From assembly GCF_024508875.1 (NCBI RefSeq), contig NZ_JANINU010000002.1, positions 1 to 64,000 of the forward strand: 64,000 nucleotides of DNA, read 5' to 3'. Shown here piece by piece: positions 52,078 through 61,127 of the stretch (within the stretch, counting starts at the first letter, position 1; each line of letters begins with the position of its first letter). The notes under the pieces are model-generated. The model had not been told where the DNA came from. It made no database searches and worked only from the letters and a program-made list of their open reading frames with translations. This DNA comes from Phenylobacterium sp. (GTDB lineage Bacteria; Pseudomonadota; Alphaproteobacteria; Caulobacterales; Caulobacteraceae). The position numbers and the translations under genes were made by a program.

Positions 52078-53835
52078 TCACCGCTTCAGCGACGTCGCGG
52101 CCGGCTCCTCCCGCATGCGCTGCTGAATCGCGTCCTGACCGGCGGTGCCGGTTTTGAAAGCCTGCGCCAGGTGCTCCATGTAGGCCTCGCGCCGCTTCGG
52201 CGGCAGCATGATCTCCGCCGAGTCCACCACGGCGTCGATGAGGACCGGACCCTCGGTGGCGAAGGCGTCTTCCAATGCTGGGCCGATCGCCTCCGGATCT
52301 TCGACGCGGAGGCCGCGCACGCCCAGTCCGTCCGCCACCTTGGCGAAGTCCACGGGCGCGAGTTCGCACCCGAACTCCGGATTACCCAGGAACAGCATCT
52401 GCTCCCACTTGATCTGGCCCAGCGAGCCGTTGTTGATCACCACCACCTTGATCGGCAGGCGGTAGCGGGCCGCGGTGGCTAGCTCCGCCAGGCTCATGCT
52501 GAGCCCGCCGTCGCCCACCACCGCCACCGCCGTCCGGTCCGGATGGGCGATGCAGGCGCCGATCGCGTACGGCAGGCCGCAGCCCATCGACGCCAGCGTC
52601 CCGGAGACGCCGAACGTCTGGCCCTCGCGGATCATCAGGTACTGGGCGGCGAGGGCGGTGTTGAAGCCGCTGTCCGCGGCGATGATCGCGTCCGGCGGCA
52701 GGCGGCGGTTCAGCTCGAACACCACACGCTGCGGCTTCATCGGCTTGCCCGGGCGATGCGCCCCCTCCGCCAGCGCATCCAGCCATTCCCGCTTCCAGGC
52801 CTGCGCCTGCGCGAGGAAGCTTGGGTCCGTCCTGGCCTGCAGGCGGTCATTCAGCGCCCGCAGGCTGGCGGCCGCGTCACCCACCACGCCGACCTCGGCC
52901 GGGAAGCGCAGGCCGATCCGACGCGGGTCCAGGTCGATCTGCACCGCCCGCGCCTGGTCCGGCTGGGGGTAGTATTCGACGTAGGGGAAGTTCGAGCCCA
53001 CGATCAGCAGCGCGTCGCAAGCTTCAAGCACCTGCTGCGACGGTCGCGCGCCCAGGTAGCCGACGCCGCCCGTGACGTACGGATGGTCGTCGGGAAGGAC
53101 GGCCTTGCCCAGCAGCGCCTTCGCGATCGGCGCGCCCAGGAGTTCGGCGGTCCGCGCAAGCTCGGCGCCGGCGGCGAGCGCGCCCTGGCCCGCCAGGATC
53201 GCAACCCTGCGCCCGGCGTTCAGGACCTCCGCCGCTCCGGCGATCGCCTCGTCGTCCGGCAAGCGGGCGTTCTCGGTGTAGGTCACGCGCGGGTCGGCCT
53301 TGTGGCGGGGCGACGGCTCGTCGTTCTCCAGCGACTGCTCCTGCACGTCCGACGGGAAGGCCAGGTGCGCAACGCCCCTATCGGCCAGCGCGGCGCGGCA
53401 GGCCAGCGCCGTCGCCTGACGCACGTGCTGGGCGCCGTAGATGGCCGTCGTGTAGGCGGCCACGTCCTGGAACACCTTGGTATGGTCGATGTCCTGCTGC
53501 GTGTAGGTGCCGATGAGGTCGTGGTACGGCAACCCCGTGATCGCCAGCACCGGAGCGCGGTCGAACTTGGCGTCGTAGAGGCCCGTGAGCAGGTGCGTGC
53601 CGCCGGGCCCGGTGGTGGCGAGGCAGACCCCCAGCTTGCCGGTCCACTTGGCGTAGGCGACCGCCATGAAGGCGGCGGCTTCCTCATGACGCGCCTGGAC
53701 GAACCGGATGCGGTCCTGGCGTGTGCGGAGCGCCTCCATGACGCCGTTGATGCCGTCGCCCGGCAGGCCGAAGATCACCTCCACGCCCCAGTCGATCAGG
53801 GCCTCGACGAAGATGTCGGACGCGGTCTGCGGCAT
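52078..53835 (-). CDS. Thiamine-pyrophosphate enzyme, pyruvate oxidase/dehydrogenase (PoxB)-like
   Basis: A 585-residue ThDP enzyme: the N-terminal domain has FGLPGDGINGVMEALR and the catalytic Glu in ARHEEAAAFMA. A central FAD/nucleotide-type domain follows, and the C-terminal ThDP/Mg motif is GDGGLSMSLAELATAARYRLPIKVVVINNGS. It is closest in style to pyruvate:quinone oxidoreductase or pyruvate oxidase rather than acetolactate synthase. Start ATG 53835 has AAGGAG 6 bases upstream; an ATG directly before it is possible. Last gene of a leftward unit with YbhB and an SDR. Confidence 0.88.
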   Translation of the reverse strand: MPQTASDIFVEALIDWGVEVIFGLPGDGINGVMEALRTRQDRIRFVQARHEEAAAFMAVAYAKWTGKLGVCLATTGPGGTHLLTGLYDAKFDRAPVLAITGLPYHDLIGTYTQQDIDHTKVFQDVAAYTTAIYGAQHVRQATALACRAALADRGVAHLAFPSDVQEQSLENDEPSPRHKADPRVTYTENARLPDDEAIAGAAEVLNAGRRVAILAGQGALAAGAELARTAELLGAPIAKALLGKAVLPDDHPYVTGGVGYLGARPSQQVLEACDALLIVGSNFPYVEYYPQPDQARAVQIDLDPRRIGLRFPAEVGVVGDAAASLRALNDRLQARTDPSFLAQAQAWKREWLDALAEGAHRPGKPMKPQRVVFELNRRLPPDAIIAADSGFNTALAAQYLMIREGQTFGVSGTLASMGCGLPYAIGACIAHPDRTAVAVVGDGGLSMSLAELATAARYRLPIKVVVINNGSLGQIKWEQMLFLGNPEFGCELAPVDFAKVADGLGVRGLRVEDPEAIGPALEDAFATEGPVLIDAVVDSAEIMLPPKRREAYMEHLAQAFKTGTAGQDAIQQRMREEPAATSLKR

Positions 53836-53846
53836 CATACGCTCCT

Positions 53847-54422
53847 TCAGTCCCGCGCGTAGGTCCCGACAAGGACGCCCTTGGCGAGCACGTGGCCCTT
53901 CATCGCCGCGACGACGGCCGTCCGGCGCGGCGGCCGCTCGAACGACAGCGCACGGTCGAGGGCGAACAGCTGGAAGACATAGAGGTGCGGGCCGTGCCCG
54001 CGCGGGGGGTCGGGCGGAAGCCAAGCCGCCTGCAGGTACGAATTGCGTCCGAGCACTTCGTCCAGGCCGTCATGGCCCGGGCTGCGGAACTGACCCTCGG
54101 GCAGCGTCCGCAGGTCGGGCGGCAGGTCCCAGGCGAGCAGGTGGACGAGCGGCTCGGGCGTCGGGGCGTCGGGGTCCTCGACGATCAGCACCATGCCGAC
54201 CGCTCCGCCCGGCGCGCCGTTCCAGGTCAGCGGCGGCGAGATGGCCTCCCCATCGGTCGTGAACCGGGACGGGATTGAGGTTCCGTCCTCGAAGGCGGGG
54301 CTGAGCAGCGAGATGGTCTCGGGCGCATCTGCGAAGTCCGCGGCCTCGCTGACCACCTTCTCGTACCCTGCACGGACGCCGCGCAGGGCATGGCCGACGC
54401 CGGCGGGGAGCTTCTCCAGCAT
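53847..54422 (-). CDS. YbhB/YbcL (PEBP) family protein
   Basis: A 191-residue phosphatidylethanolamine-binding-like protein: SPAFEDGTSIPSRFTTDGEAISPPLTWNGAPGGAVGMVLIVEDPDAP, then HLLAWDLPPD and GHGPHLYVFQLFALD. The bacterial family has no firm function. It starts 3 bp after the SDR stop and ends 11 bp before the PoxB-like gene. Confidence 0.9.
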   Translation of the reverse strand: MLEKLPAGVGHALRGVRAGYEKVVSEAADFADAPETISLLSPAFEDGTSIPSRFTTDGEAISPPLTWNGAPGGAVGMVLIVEDPDAPTPEPLVHLLAWDLPPDLRTLPEGQFRSPGHDGLDEVLGRNSYLQAAWLPPDPPRGHGPHLYVFQLFALDRALSFERPPRRTAVVAAMKGHVLAKGVLVGTYARD

Positions 54423-54425
54423 CGG

Positions 54426-55238
54426 CTACGTCCGGCCCGAGCCGGGCTCCGAGAGCCCTCGGTGCATCTGCGCCGCCGCCGTGTCCGGCAGCATCTCCGC
54501 GCCGGCGGCCAGGGCTTTGTTTTTCAGGGTCGGGATGACCTTGTCCCTGTCGGCCATCAGGCCTTCGAAGGCGGCCTTGGCGACCGTCGCCGGATCGTCC
54601 TTGTGCTCCATCTGGCCTGCCTTGGTGTCCATCATCTCGGCGCGCTGGAAGAAGTTCGTATCGGTGATGCTGGGCATCAGGACGGTGACGCCCACCCCCG
54701 TGTCTTTCAGCTCGTTCCGCAGGGACTCGCCGAACCAGCGCAGGAAGACCTTCGTGCCGCCGTAGACCGCCTCGAATGGGTCCGGCATGGTGGCCGCGAT
54801 CGACGAGGTGAAGAGGATCTTCCCCCGATCGCGGGCGACCATGTCCTTCAGCACGAACTTGGTGAGCGCCACGGCCCCGGTGATGTTCAGGTTGATCATG
54901 CGGATCTCCTTCTCGAGATCCGTCTCCGCGAACGGGCCGCCCAGGCCCACCCCCGCGTTCACGCAGAGGACGTCGACGGGCGCGGCAAGGCCGCGAATCC
55001 GCTCGTAAAGGGCGCGGACGCCCTCTTCCTGCGACAGATCCCCGGCGCAGATCTCCACCCGCACGCCGCCGAGGCTTTGGAGGGCGCCAGCCGCCTCCCG
55101 CAGGTGCGGTTCGTTCTCGGCGGCGAGCAGCAGGTCGTAGCCGTGCTCGGCGAACTGCCGCGCCAGTTCGTAGCCGATGCCGTTGGAGCCGCCGGTGACG
55201 ACGGCAAGCGGGCGGACATCCTCAGGGGCTTCGCTCAT
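54426..55238 (-). CDS. Short-chain dehydrogenase/reductase
   Basis: A 270-residue classical SDR: TGGSNGIG cofactor loop, NAGVG, catalytic Ser in FTSSIAATMP and YGGTK. The residues after strand 2 (LLAAENEPHLREAA) favour NAD(H). ATG 55238 follows GGAGAG. It is 106 bp downstream of a second SDR gene, with YbhB and PoxB-like genes behind it on the same strand. Confidence 0.9.
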   Translation of the reverse strand: MSEAPEDVRPLAVVTGGSNGIGYELARQFAEHGYDLLLAAENEPHLREAAGALQSLGGVRVEICAGDLSQEEGVRALYERIRGLAAPVDVLCVNAGVGLGGPFAETDLEKEIRMINLNITGAVALTKFVLKDMVARDRGKILFTSSIAATMPDPFEAVYGGTKVFLRWFGESLRNELKDTGVGVTVLMPSITDTNFFQRAEMMDTKAGQMEHKDDPATVAKAAFEGLMADRDKVIPTLKNKALAAGAEMLPDTAAAQMHRGLSEPGSGRT

Positions 55239-55344
55239 GGGACTCTCCTGTCTGCGGGGAGCAAGCCAACGCGGGACCGGCGCGTTCCGCGATCCATCAT
55301 TCGTAAAGGTCGTGCGCCGGTCCGCCGCAGCGAGGCGCGGCACC

Positions 55345-56142
55345 CTAGAGGATCGGCGCGCCGCCGGTGACGGCGTAGCGGCCACCGCTCATGTAGCTGC
55401 CCTCGTCCGACGCCAGCAGCACGTAGATGCCGGCCAGTTCCTTCGGCTGCCCGGCGCGCTTCAGCGGCGTGTCCTCTCCGAACGAGCGCACCTCCTCGGC
55501 GGGCATGGTCGACGGGATCAGCGGCGTCCAGATCGGACCTGGGGCCACCGAGTTCACCCGGATGCCCTTCTCGCCCAGCAACTGGGCGAGACCGGCGGAG
55601 AAGTTGGCGATCGCGCCTTTGGTGGTGGCGTAGGCGAGCAGGGTCGGCCGGGGCTTTTCCGAGTTCACGGAGCTGGTGTTGATGATCGAGGATCCCGGCT
55701 TCATGTGCGGGACCGCCGCCTTGCAGAGGTGGAACATGGCCGTGATGTTCACCGCGAAGGTCCGCTCCCACTCCTCATCCGGAATGTCCTCGAGGGTCTC
55801 GTAGGTCATCTGCTGAGCGGCGTTGTTGACCAGGATGTCGATGCCGCCCAGGTCCTCGACGGCCCGGTCGATGATCGCTCGGCAGTGGGCCTTGTCCGCG
55901 AGATCGCCCGGGACCAGCACGCAGCGGCGGCCGGCCGCCTCGACAAGACGCGCCGTATCCTTCGCGTCCTCGTCCTCGCAGAGATAACTGATCAGCACGT
56001 CCGCGCCCTCGCGCGCGAAGGCGATGGCCACCGCCTTGCCGATCCCGCTGTCGCCGCCGGTGATGACGGCGCGCTTCCCCTCCAGCCTGGCCGAGCCCCG
56101 GTAGGTGTCCTCGCCATGGTCCGGCCGTGGCCTACGATCCAC
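55345..56142 (-). CDS. YghA-type SDR oxidoreductase, apparently 5'-truncated
   Basis: A 265-residue [25 protein letters not shown] and YATTK, ending [10 protein letters not shown]. YghA-type proteins usually carry about 25-35 further residues before the RPDHGEDxYxGSGRLEGK segment. Here the frame begins at an internal-style Met just ahead of that segment, abutting a head-to-head fragment of another SDR. The catalytic core is complete, so it may still be active. Confidence 0.82.
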   Translation of the reverse strand: MDRRPRPDHGEDTYRGSARLEGKRAVITGGDSGIGKAVAIAFAREGADVLISYLCEDEDAKDTARLVEAAGRRCVLVPGDLADKAHCRAIIDRAVEDLGGIDILVNNAAQQMTYETLEDIPDEEWERTFAVNITAMFHLCKAAVPHMKPGSSIINTSSVNSEKPRPTLLAYATTKGAIANFSAGLAQLLGEKGIRVNSVAPGPIWTPLIPSTMPAEEVRSFGEDTPLKRAGQPKELAGIYVLLASDEGSYMSGGRYAVTGGAPIL

Positions 56143-56450
56143 CGCCCGAGATCATCGACTACGCGATGACCAAGGCCGGGATCATGAATCTGACCAAGTC
56201 GCTGGCGAAGCAGCTCGCGCCTCAGGGGATACGCGTCAACGCGGTCGCGCCGGGTCCGATCTGGACCCCGCTTCAGCCCGGCGGCGGGCAGCTTCCCGAG
56301 AAGCTGCCGCAGTTCGGCGGCGACACCCCGATGGGCCGCCCCGGCCAGCCGGCCGAACTCGCCTCGATCTACGTCCTCCTGGCTTCGAATGAGGACAGCT
56401 ACACATCCGGGGCCATCTACGGCGCCACCGGCGCGCGCGGCGGTCCCTAG
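56127..56450 (+). pseudogene. C-terminal fragment of a second YghA-type SDR
   Basis: 107 codons beginning at GTG 56127 match only the last third of an [58 protein letters not shown]. The cofactor-binding half is missing and the sequence before 56120 belongs to the opposite-strand SDR. It is paralogous, not identical, to the gene at 55345, so it is the leftover of a rearrangement between two SDR genes. Confidence 0.8.
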
Positions 56451-56544
56451 ACGCGCGGGCGCTACGCTCCGGCTCGATGTTGGACGCGCCTGAGGGGGTG
56501 GCCCCCGCCCCCCCTCGCCTGCCCCATGCGCGCTCTGCCGAGGC

Positions 56545-57339
56545 CTATCCGGCAGCCTCCTGCGTAGCCGCGCTCTCGCCAGCCGGCGGCCTCCGTCGGG
56601 CGACGCTCAGCAGCGCGGCCCCGGCCAGCGCCGACGCCAGGGAGCCGGCCAGGACGCCGATCTTCACCTGGTCGTGAAGCGCGGGGTCGCGGAATGCAAG
56701 GAGGCCGATGAAGAGGCTCATGGTGAAGCCGATGCCGCACAGGACACTCACCCCATAGAGCTGGGCCCAGGACGCCGCCACCGGCAGCCGCGCCACGCCG
56801 ACCCGGATCGCGAGCCACGCGGCGAGGAAGACGCCGACCTGCTTGCCGAGGAACAGTCCGGCCGCAACGCCAAGGGTCGCCGGCTCCATGAGGACCGACG
56901 GCGAGAGGCCGGCAAACGACACGCTGGCGTTAGCGAAGCCGAAGACGGGCACGATCAGGAACGCCACCCAGGGGGAGAGCGCGTGCTCCAGCCGGTGCAG
57001 CGGCGAGGTCATGTCGTCCGGCGCCCCCTTCGAGGCGCGCAGCGGTATGATCATCGCCAGCACGACGCCCGCGATCGTGGCGTGGCCCCCCGAGAGCAGG
57101 ACCAGCCACCAGAGGCCGGCGCCGAGCATCAAGTAGGGTGCGAGGCGGACGACCTTGAGCCGGTTGAGACCGATCAGCAGGAGCACGGTGAGCGCCGCGC
57201 CGCCGAGCGCGGCGACGTCGATCCCGGCGGTGTAGAACACGGCGATCACGACCACGGCGACCAGGTCGTCGACAATGGCGAGCGTCGCCAGGAACACCTT
57301 CAGGCTCTTCGGAATGCGCGGGCCCAGGACGCTTCCCAA
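56545..57339 (-). pseudogene. nhaA: 5'-truncated Na+/H+ antiporter nhaA
   Basis: 264 codons covering the C-terminal two thirds of NhaA: SLKVFLATLAIVDDLVAVVVIAVFYT (the Asp pair of helix V), HATIAGVVLAMIIPL, RLEHALSPWVAFLIVPVFGFANA and LCGIGFTMSLFIGLLAF. About 130-145 N-terminal residues, including the helix IV Asp of the ion site, are missing. Homology ends abruptly near 57337, where unrelated sequence begins; the first codon is a TTG with no ribosome site. It should not make a working antiporter. Confidence 0.85.
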
Positions 57340-57514
57340 AGCACATGGAAGCGACCAGCTGCAACTAAATGTTCTCTTTTTGTTCTTGACAATTGCGCGC
57401 GTTTTTCAGATGTCTCAGTCAGCGTTGAGGCTTGCGGCCAAAGCCGCCCCCGAGCCGAGGCGCCTTCCTGAAACTACACCCGCGCCTATTCACGCACCCG
57501 GACGGCCCACAGAG

Positions 57515-57838
57515 ATGACGATCATCGCCGAACTGCCACTCGATCTCGCAGGCCACGAGGAAAAGGTGGTGGTTCGGCTATTTGCGCCCGAAGGCCGCGC
57601 AACGGGCCCAGGCTGGGTCTGCAGATTTGAGGTCGGCGCGCCGATCTCCTACAGCCTTGATGTAGCAGGAGAATCTAGCCTTCAGGCTGTGGCGCTCGCT
57701 CTCAAAGGTTTGGCGGCCTGCCTCTACGGTTCGGACGAGTACAGGGCTGGCAAGCTGGGCGCCTACGGGGAGTTTGGGGGCTATCTCGGAATTCCAGCAC
57801 CAAACATATTCCTGGATGACGCGCCCTATCCGTTCTGA
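57515..57838 (+). CDS. Small DUF6968-like protein
   Basis: A 107-residue protein: MTIIAELPLDLAGHEEKVVVRLFAPEGRATGPGWVCRFEV, YSLDVAGESSLQAVALALKGLAACLYGS and GYLGIPAPN. The pattern resembles DUF6968 proteins, which are common beside integrases and in accessory DNA; I am not certain of the family. The start could be upstream (ATG 57410), but ATG 57515 begins the conserved-looking part. It lies between truncated nhaA and the broken integrase. Confidence 0.55.
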   Translation: MTIIAELPLDLAGHEEKVVVRLFAPEGRATGPGWVCRFEVGAPISYSLDVAGESSLQAVALALKGLAACLYGSDEYRAGKLGAYGEFGGYLGIPAPNIFLDDAPYPF

Positions 57839-57905
57839 CGCAGTCAGCCGGCCGCGCTGGTGGTAGTGACGCTTCGTGCCCAGCACAAGCCGGGACCCGC
57901 CGCCT

Positions 57906-59321
57906 CTATTGTGCGCTACGAAACAGCGCCAACGACGCGGCCGGCGACGAAACCGGTGGTCCAGAGATCGCAAACGCTCCGGCGATCGCCGAGGTCCCAT
58001 CGAACCGAAGCACCGGCTCCATCGGCTCGCCGACGATCCGTGCCAGGAGTTGCTGCCACTGGGCCAGCGCTGCCCGCTTCTCCCGGACGTAGGTGTTGGC
58101 GTCGTAGCGTTGCATAGACACCTGGGCGCCGCCGCCGGCGTCGTAGTGGCCGAACACCTTGCTGCGGATGAAAGGCGAGATGTTGAGGCGTTCGCTCGTC
58201 ATCAGCGTCGAGCCGGTCCGCCGGATGTCGTGGATCGTGCCGTCCTCGATCGCGCACGCTCGCAGGACCGCGGTCAGCGCAACGTTCATGGAAGGCCCGT
58301 TCATGGACCTCGACGCGTCGACGCGGCCCAGGAAGACCTGGTCCGTCTTCAGGCCATCGTTCAACCGGATGGCATGCTCGATCAGGGAGATGGCCCAGGG
58401 CGAGAGTGGCACGATGTGGGCGCGCTTGCTCTTCATGCGGCTAGCCGGAATCGCCCAGACGCCATGCTCGAGGTCCAGCTCGGACCTAGCCATGCCCAGG
58501 ACCTCGTTGCGGTGCTGAAGCAGCAGGAAGACCAACTGGATCGCGATGCGCATCGGCTGGCCGATCTGCACCAGGCTTCCATCACGCCGCTTGTCGGCGA
58601 TGGTGTCCGGAATGATCAGGGTCTCCGGCTCGGCCACCCCGCTCCAGATCGCCTTGATCTCGGCGTCCGAGTAGACGCGCATCCTGACGTTTTCGGGCGC
58701 GACCGGCGCCATGTTGGCGATGAAGTTGAACGGGATCCGCTCTTCGTTGACCGCGTAGGTGAGCATCTGCCGGATGACGGCCTGGGCCTTCACCGCCTGA
58801 GACGTGACGCCTTTGTCGAGCATGCGTTCGAGGACCGATTTGATCGTCCGACGACTGAGCATATCGATGGGAATGTCGGCGAGCGGCCCCTCGACATGGA
58901 CGCGATAGACCATCCGCTCGTGCTTCAGACTCGAGGCGCGCTGGGCCGATACCGACCCGCCTCGGTCGCTCTAAAATAGGCGGCCGCCAAGTCACCGAAG
59001 GTCTTGAGGTGTTCTGTGGACGCTTCGAGCTTGGCGATGCGGCGGGACATGGCGGGGTCGCCGCCTTCATCGACGAGCACCCGGGTCTTCCGCGCCGCCG
59101 CCCGGGCCTTCTTGACGCCGAACGCGGACGAATAGACGCCGAGCGTCACGCGCGCCTGGCGCCCTTCACGCGTGCGATAACGGAAGCTCCAGGACTTCCG
59201 GCCATCGCCGGAGACGCGGAGCTCCAGTCCCTTGGCGTCCTTGTCGAGGTTAGGATACCTGCCGGCCCTCGACGGGCTGAACATCCTCGCAGAATGCGGG
59301 CGTGAGCTTGGCTTTGGGCAT
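57906..59321 (-). pseudogene. int: Frameshifted tyrosine integrase of the island (DUF4102 type)
   Basis: The N-terminus MPKAKLTPAFCEDVQPVEG starts at ATG 59321 but hits a stop near 59250. The DUF4102 arm-binding domain continues in another frame (YPNLDKDAKGLELRVSGDGRKSWSFRY) to a stop at 58925, and the catalytic part resumes in a third frame from about 58930. Catalytic-domain features remain: HRNEVLGM (Arg), HDIRRT (His-x-x-Arg) and YDANTYVREKR (Tyr). Two single-base shifts therefore break an otherwise complete integrase next to the right attachment copy. Confidence 0.85.
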
Positions 59322-59330
59322 GCGAAAATC

Positions 59331-59357
59331 TGTGACTTAGCTCCCAAATAGGTCACA
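59331..59357. promoter_or_regulatory. Inverted repeat upstream of int
   Basis: TGTGAC (59331-59336) and GTCACA (59352-59357) form a 6-bp dyad about 10 bp before the integrase ATG. A related sequence (CCCATAGGTCGCAAAT) is found inside the left end near 14580. It could be an integrase arm site or the int promoter operator. Confidence 0.4.
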
Positions 59358-59457
59358 AATCGCGGAAACTCAACTCCAGCGTGTGCAAACTCCTGAAAAG
59401 GTGATCTTAAATGTTTTCAGTAGATTAGGGTCGAAATGAACGATCCTGAAACAGCCT

Positions 59458-59494
59458 GCTACAGCCCCAGCACCATCTTCGCCATGATGTTGTG
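59458..59494. repeat. Right attachment-site copy (attR-like)
   Basis: 37 bp identical to 14437-14473 in direct orientation. It forms the last codons and stop of the intact acyl-CoA dehydrogenase gene, so insertion left the gene complete. Confidence 0.85.
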
Positions 59495-60685
59495 CTGGAT
59501 CTCGTTCGAGCCCGCGTAGATCGAGGTCTTGCGGTAGTTGAAGTAGGTGGGCGCCACCGTGGCCGAGTAGTCCTGGCCGGCGCGGAAATAGTTGGCGCCG
59601 CCGTCCTTCAGGTGGCTCCAGGTGTCCTGCACGAACGGCTGGGCGTAGAGGCCGGCGGCCTCCAGCGCGAGCTCGGTGATCGCCTGCTGCATCTGGCTGC
59701 CTTCCAGCTTCAGCATCGACGAGACCGCGCCCATCGCGTCGCCGTTCGCCCGGCCGGCGAAGATGCGCAGCTCGGTGGCGTTCAGCGCCTCGACCTTGAT
59801 CTCGACCTCGGAGAGCTTCTTGCGGAAGTCGGGGTCGCCCATCATCGATCCGCCGCCGTCCGACCGCTCGATGCCGGCGATCTTGCGCACCTTCTTGAGC
59901 TGGGCCTGCAGACCCGGCGCGTAGGCGTTGCCGCGCTCGAACTGCAGCAGGTACTTGGCGTAGGTCCAGCCTTCGCCTTCCTTGCCGATCCGGTTCGACA
60001 CCGGCACGCGGACGTTGTCGAAGAAGGTCTCGTTGATCTCCTGCTCGCCCTCGGGCGGGCCGTCGAGCGTCACGATCGGGCGGATCGAGATGCCCGGCGT
60101 CTTCATGTCGATCAGCAGGAACGAGATGCCCTTCTGGCGGATGTCCTCGTTCGAGGTCCGAACCAGGCAGAACATCCAGTCGGCCCACTGCGCCAGCGTC
60201 GTCCAGGTCTTCGACCCGTTCAGGACATAGTAGTCCCCGTCTCGCTCGGCCTTCAGCGCCAGCGAGGCGAGATCGGAGCCCGAGCCCGGCTCGGAATAGC
60301 CCTGGCACCACCAGACGTCGGTGGAGAGGATCTTCGGAAGGTGCTGCTTCTTCTGCTCGTCCGTGCCGAAGGCCATCACCACGGGCGCGCACATCTTCAG
60401 GCCCATGTTCGACGTCGACGGCGCGCCGGCGAGGGCCATCTCCATGTCGAAGACGTACTTCTTGCCCAGGCTCCAGCCCGTGCCGCCGTATTCCACCGGC
60501 CAGTCGGGCGCGATCCAGCCCTTCTCGCCCAGCCGCTTCAGCCAGCGGACCTGGGCTTCCTTGTCGAGGTGGTTGTTCTTCGACTGCGAGAGCTTGGCCC
60601 GCATGTCGTCGTCGAACGCCTCGGCGATGAAGGCGCGGACCTCCTTGCCGAACTCCAGGTCCTCAGGAGAGAAATCCAGGTCCAT
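59459..60685 (-). CDS. Acyl-CoA dehydrogenase; island integration target
   Basis: A 408-residue FAD enzyme: helical N-domain, then YSEPGSGSDLASLALKAERDGDYYVLNGSKTWTTLAQWADWMF (the flavin-contacting beta domain), and the C-terminal helical bundle ending YAGSNEIQHNIMAKMVLGL. It oxidises an acyl-CoA to the enoyl-CoA; chain preference is unknown. ATG 60685 lies 5 bases after the stop of the ABM-like gene, so the two are an operon. Its native terminator now appears to be 45 kb away at 14383-14406, and no stem-loop is visible directly downstream. Confidence 0.93.
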   Translation of the reverse strand: MDLDFSPEDLEFGKEVRAFIAEAFDDDMRAKLSQSKNNHLDKEAQVRWLKRLGEKGWIAPDWPVEYGGTGWSLGKKYVFDMEMALAGAPSTSNMGLKMCAPVVMAFGTDEQKKQHLPKILSTDVWWCQGYSEPGSGSDLASLALKAERDGDYYVLNGSKTWTTLAQWADWMFCLVRTSNEDIRQKGISFLLIDMKTPGISIRPIVTLDGPPEGEQEINETFFDNVRVPVSNRIGKEGEGWTYAKYLLQFERGNAYAPGLQAQLKKVRKIAGIERSDGGGSMMGDPDFRKKLSEVEIKVEALNATELRIFAGRANGDAMGAVSSMLKLEGSQMQQAITELALEAAGLYAQPFVQDTWSHLKDGGANYFRAGQDYSATVAPTYFNYRKTSIYAGSNEIQHNIMAKMVLGL

Positions 60686-60690
60686 GGCGA

Positions 60691-60984
60691 TCAGCCCACG
60701 CCGTCGAGGTATTCGATCTCGGGGCGGCCGGCGAGGACCGCGGCGAACTTCGGCCCGGCGGCCTTGAAGTAGTCGGTGCCGCCATGATGCGTCAGGGCGT
60801 CCTGGTCCTTGTAGAGCTCCAGCACCTTGTAGACGTTGGGCTCGGTCCGGCTCTTGGTGAGCTGGTAGGCGATGTTGCCCGGCTCGTTGGCGCGCACCTG
60901 CCTCGCCAGTTCGGTGAAGAACGCCTCGAACTCGGGCCCCTTGCCCTCCTGAACCGGCAGCTTCGCGATCACGCCAATGGTCAT
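60691..60984 (-). CDS. ABM-domain (quinol monooxygenase-like) small protein
   Basis: A 97-residue dimeric alpha-beta protein of the antibiotic-biosynthesis-monooxygenase fold: MTIGVIAKLPVQEGKGPEFEAFFTELARQVRANEPGNIAYQLTKSRTEPNVYKVLELYKDQDALTHH. Members include YgiN-like quinol monooxygenases. It is directly upstream of and co-transcribed with the acyl-CoA dehydrogenase gene. Confidence 0.88.
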   Translation of the reverse strand: MTIGVIAKLPVQEGKGPEFEAFFTELARQVRANEPGNIAYQLTKSRTEPNVYKVLELYKDQDALTHHGGTDYFKAAGPKFAAVLAGRPEIEYLDGVG

Positions 60985-61127
60985 GCCATCCTCCCAACGA
61001 TTGTTTGAATGACGGTAGAGGCGCTGGACGGCGGGTTCAACTCCATTCCGCCAAGCGTGCGCGAACGGCCACCGGAAGGGCGCGACGAGCGATGAGGATG
61101 AAGGTCCTCGCCGACGCGAGGAGAGCG

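Larger units (their letters stand above)
14437..59494. mobile_element. Putative 45-kb integrated genomic island at the 3' end of an acyl-CoA dehydrogenase gene
   Basis: A perfect 37-bp direct repeat bounds this region (14437-14473 and 59458-59494). The repeat is the last codons plus stop of the dehydrogenase gene whose intact copy starts at the right end. A tyrosine integrase remnant lies about 140 bp inside the right end, as expected for an element that integrates next to its own int gene. The dehydrogenase terminator remains outside the left end. The interior holds catabolic operons, local regulators, truncated genes and all eight copies of a degenerate repeat. No conjugation or phage structural genes are seen, and int is broken, so the island looks fixed. 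Confidence 0.78.

Noticed and set aside
55268-55288. A general-stress sigma factor (EcfG) promoter before the SDR-YbhB-PoxB unit
   Set aside because: GGAAC and GTT are present on the minus strand but separated by about 13 bases, too short for the known 16-17 base spacer.
57386-57391. TTGACA as a promoter for the DUF6968-like gene
   Set aside because: No acceptable -10 element at the right distance.
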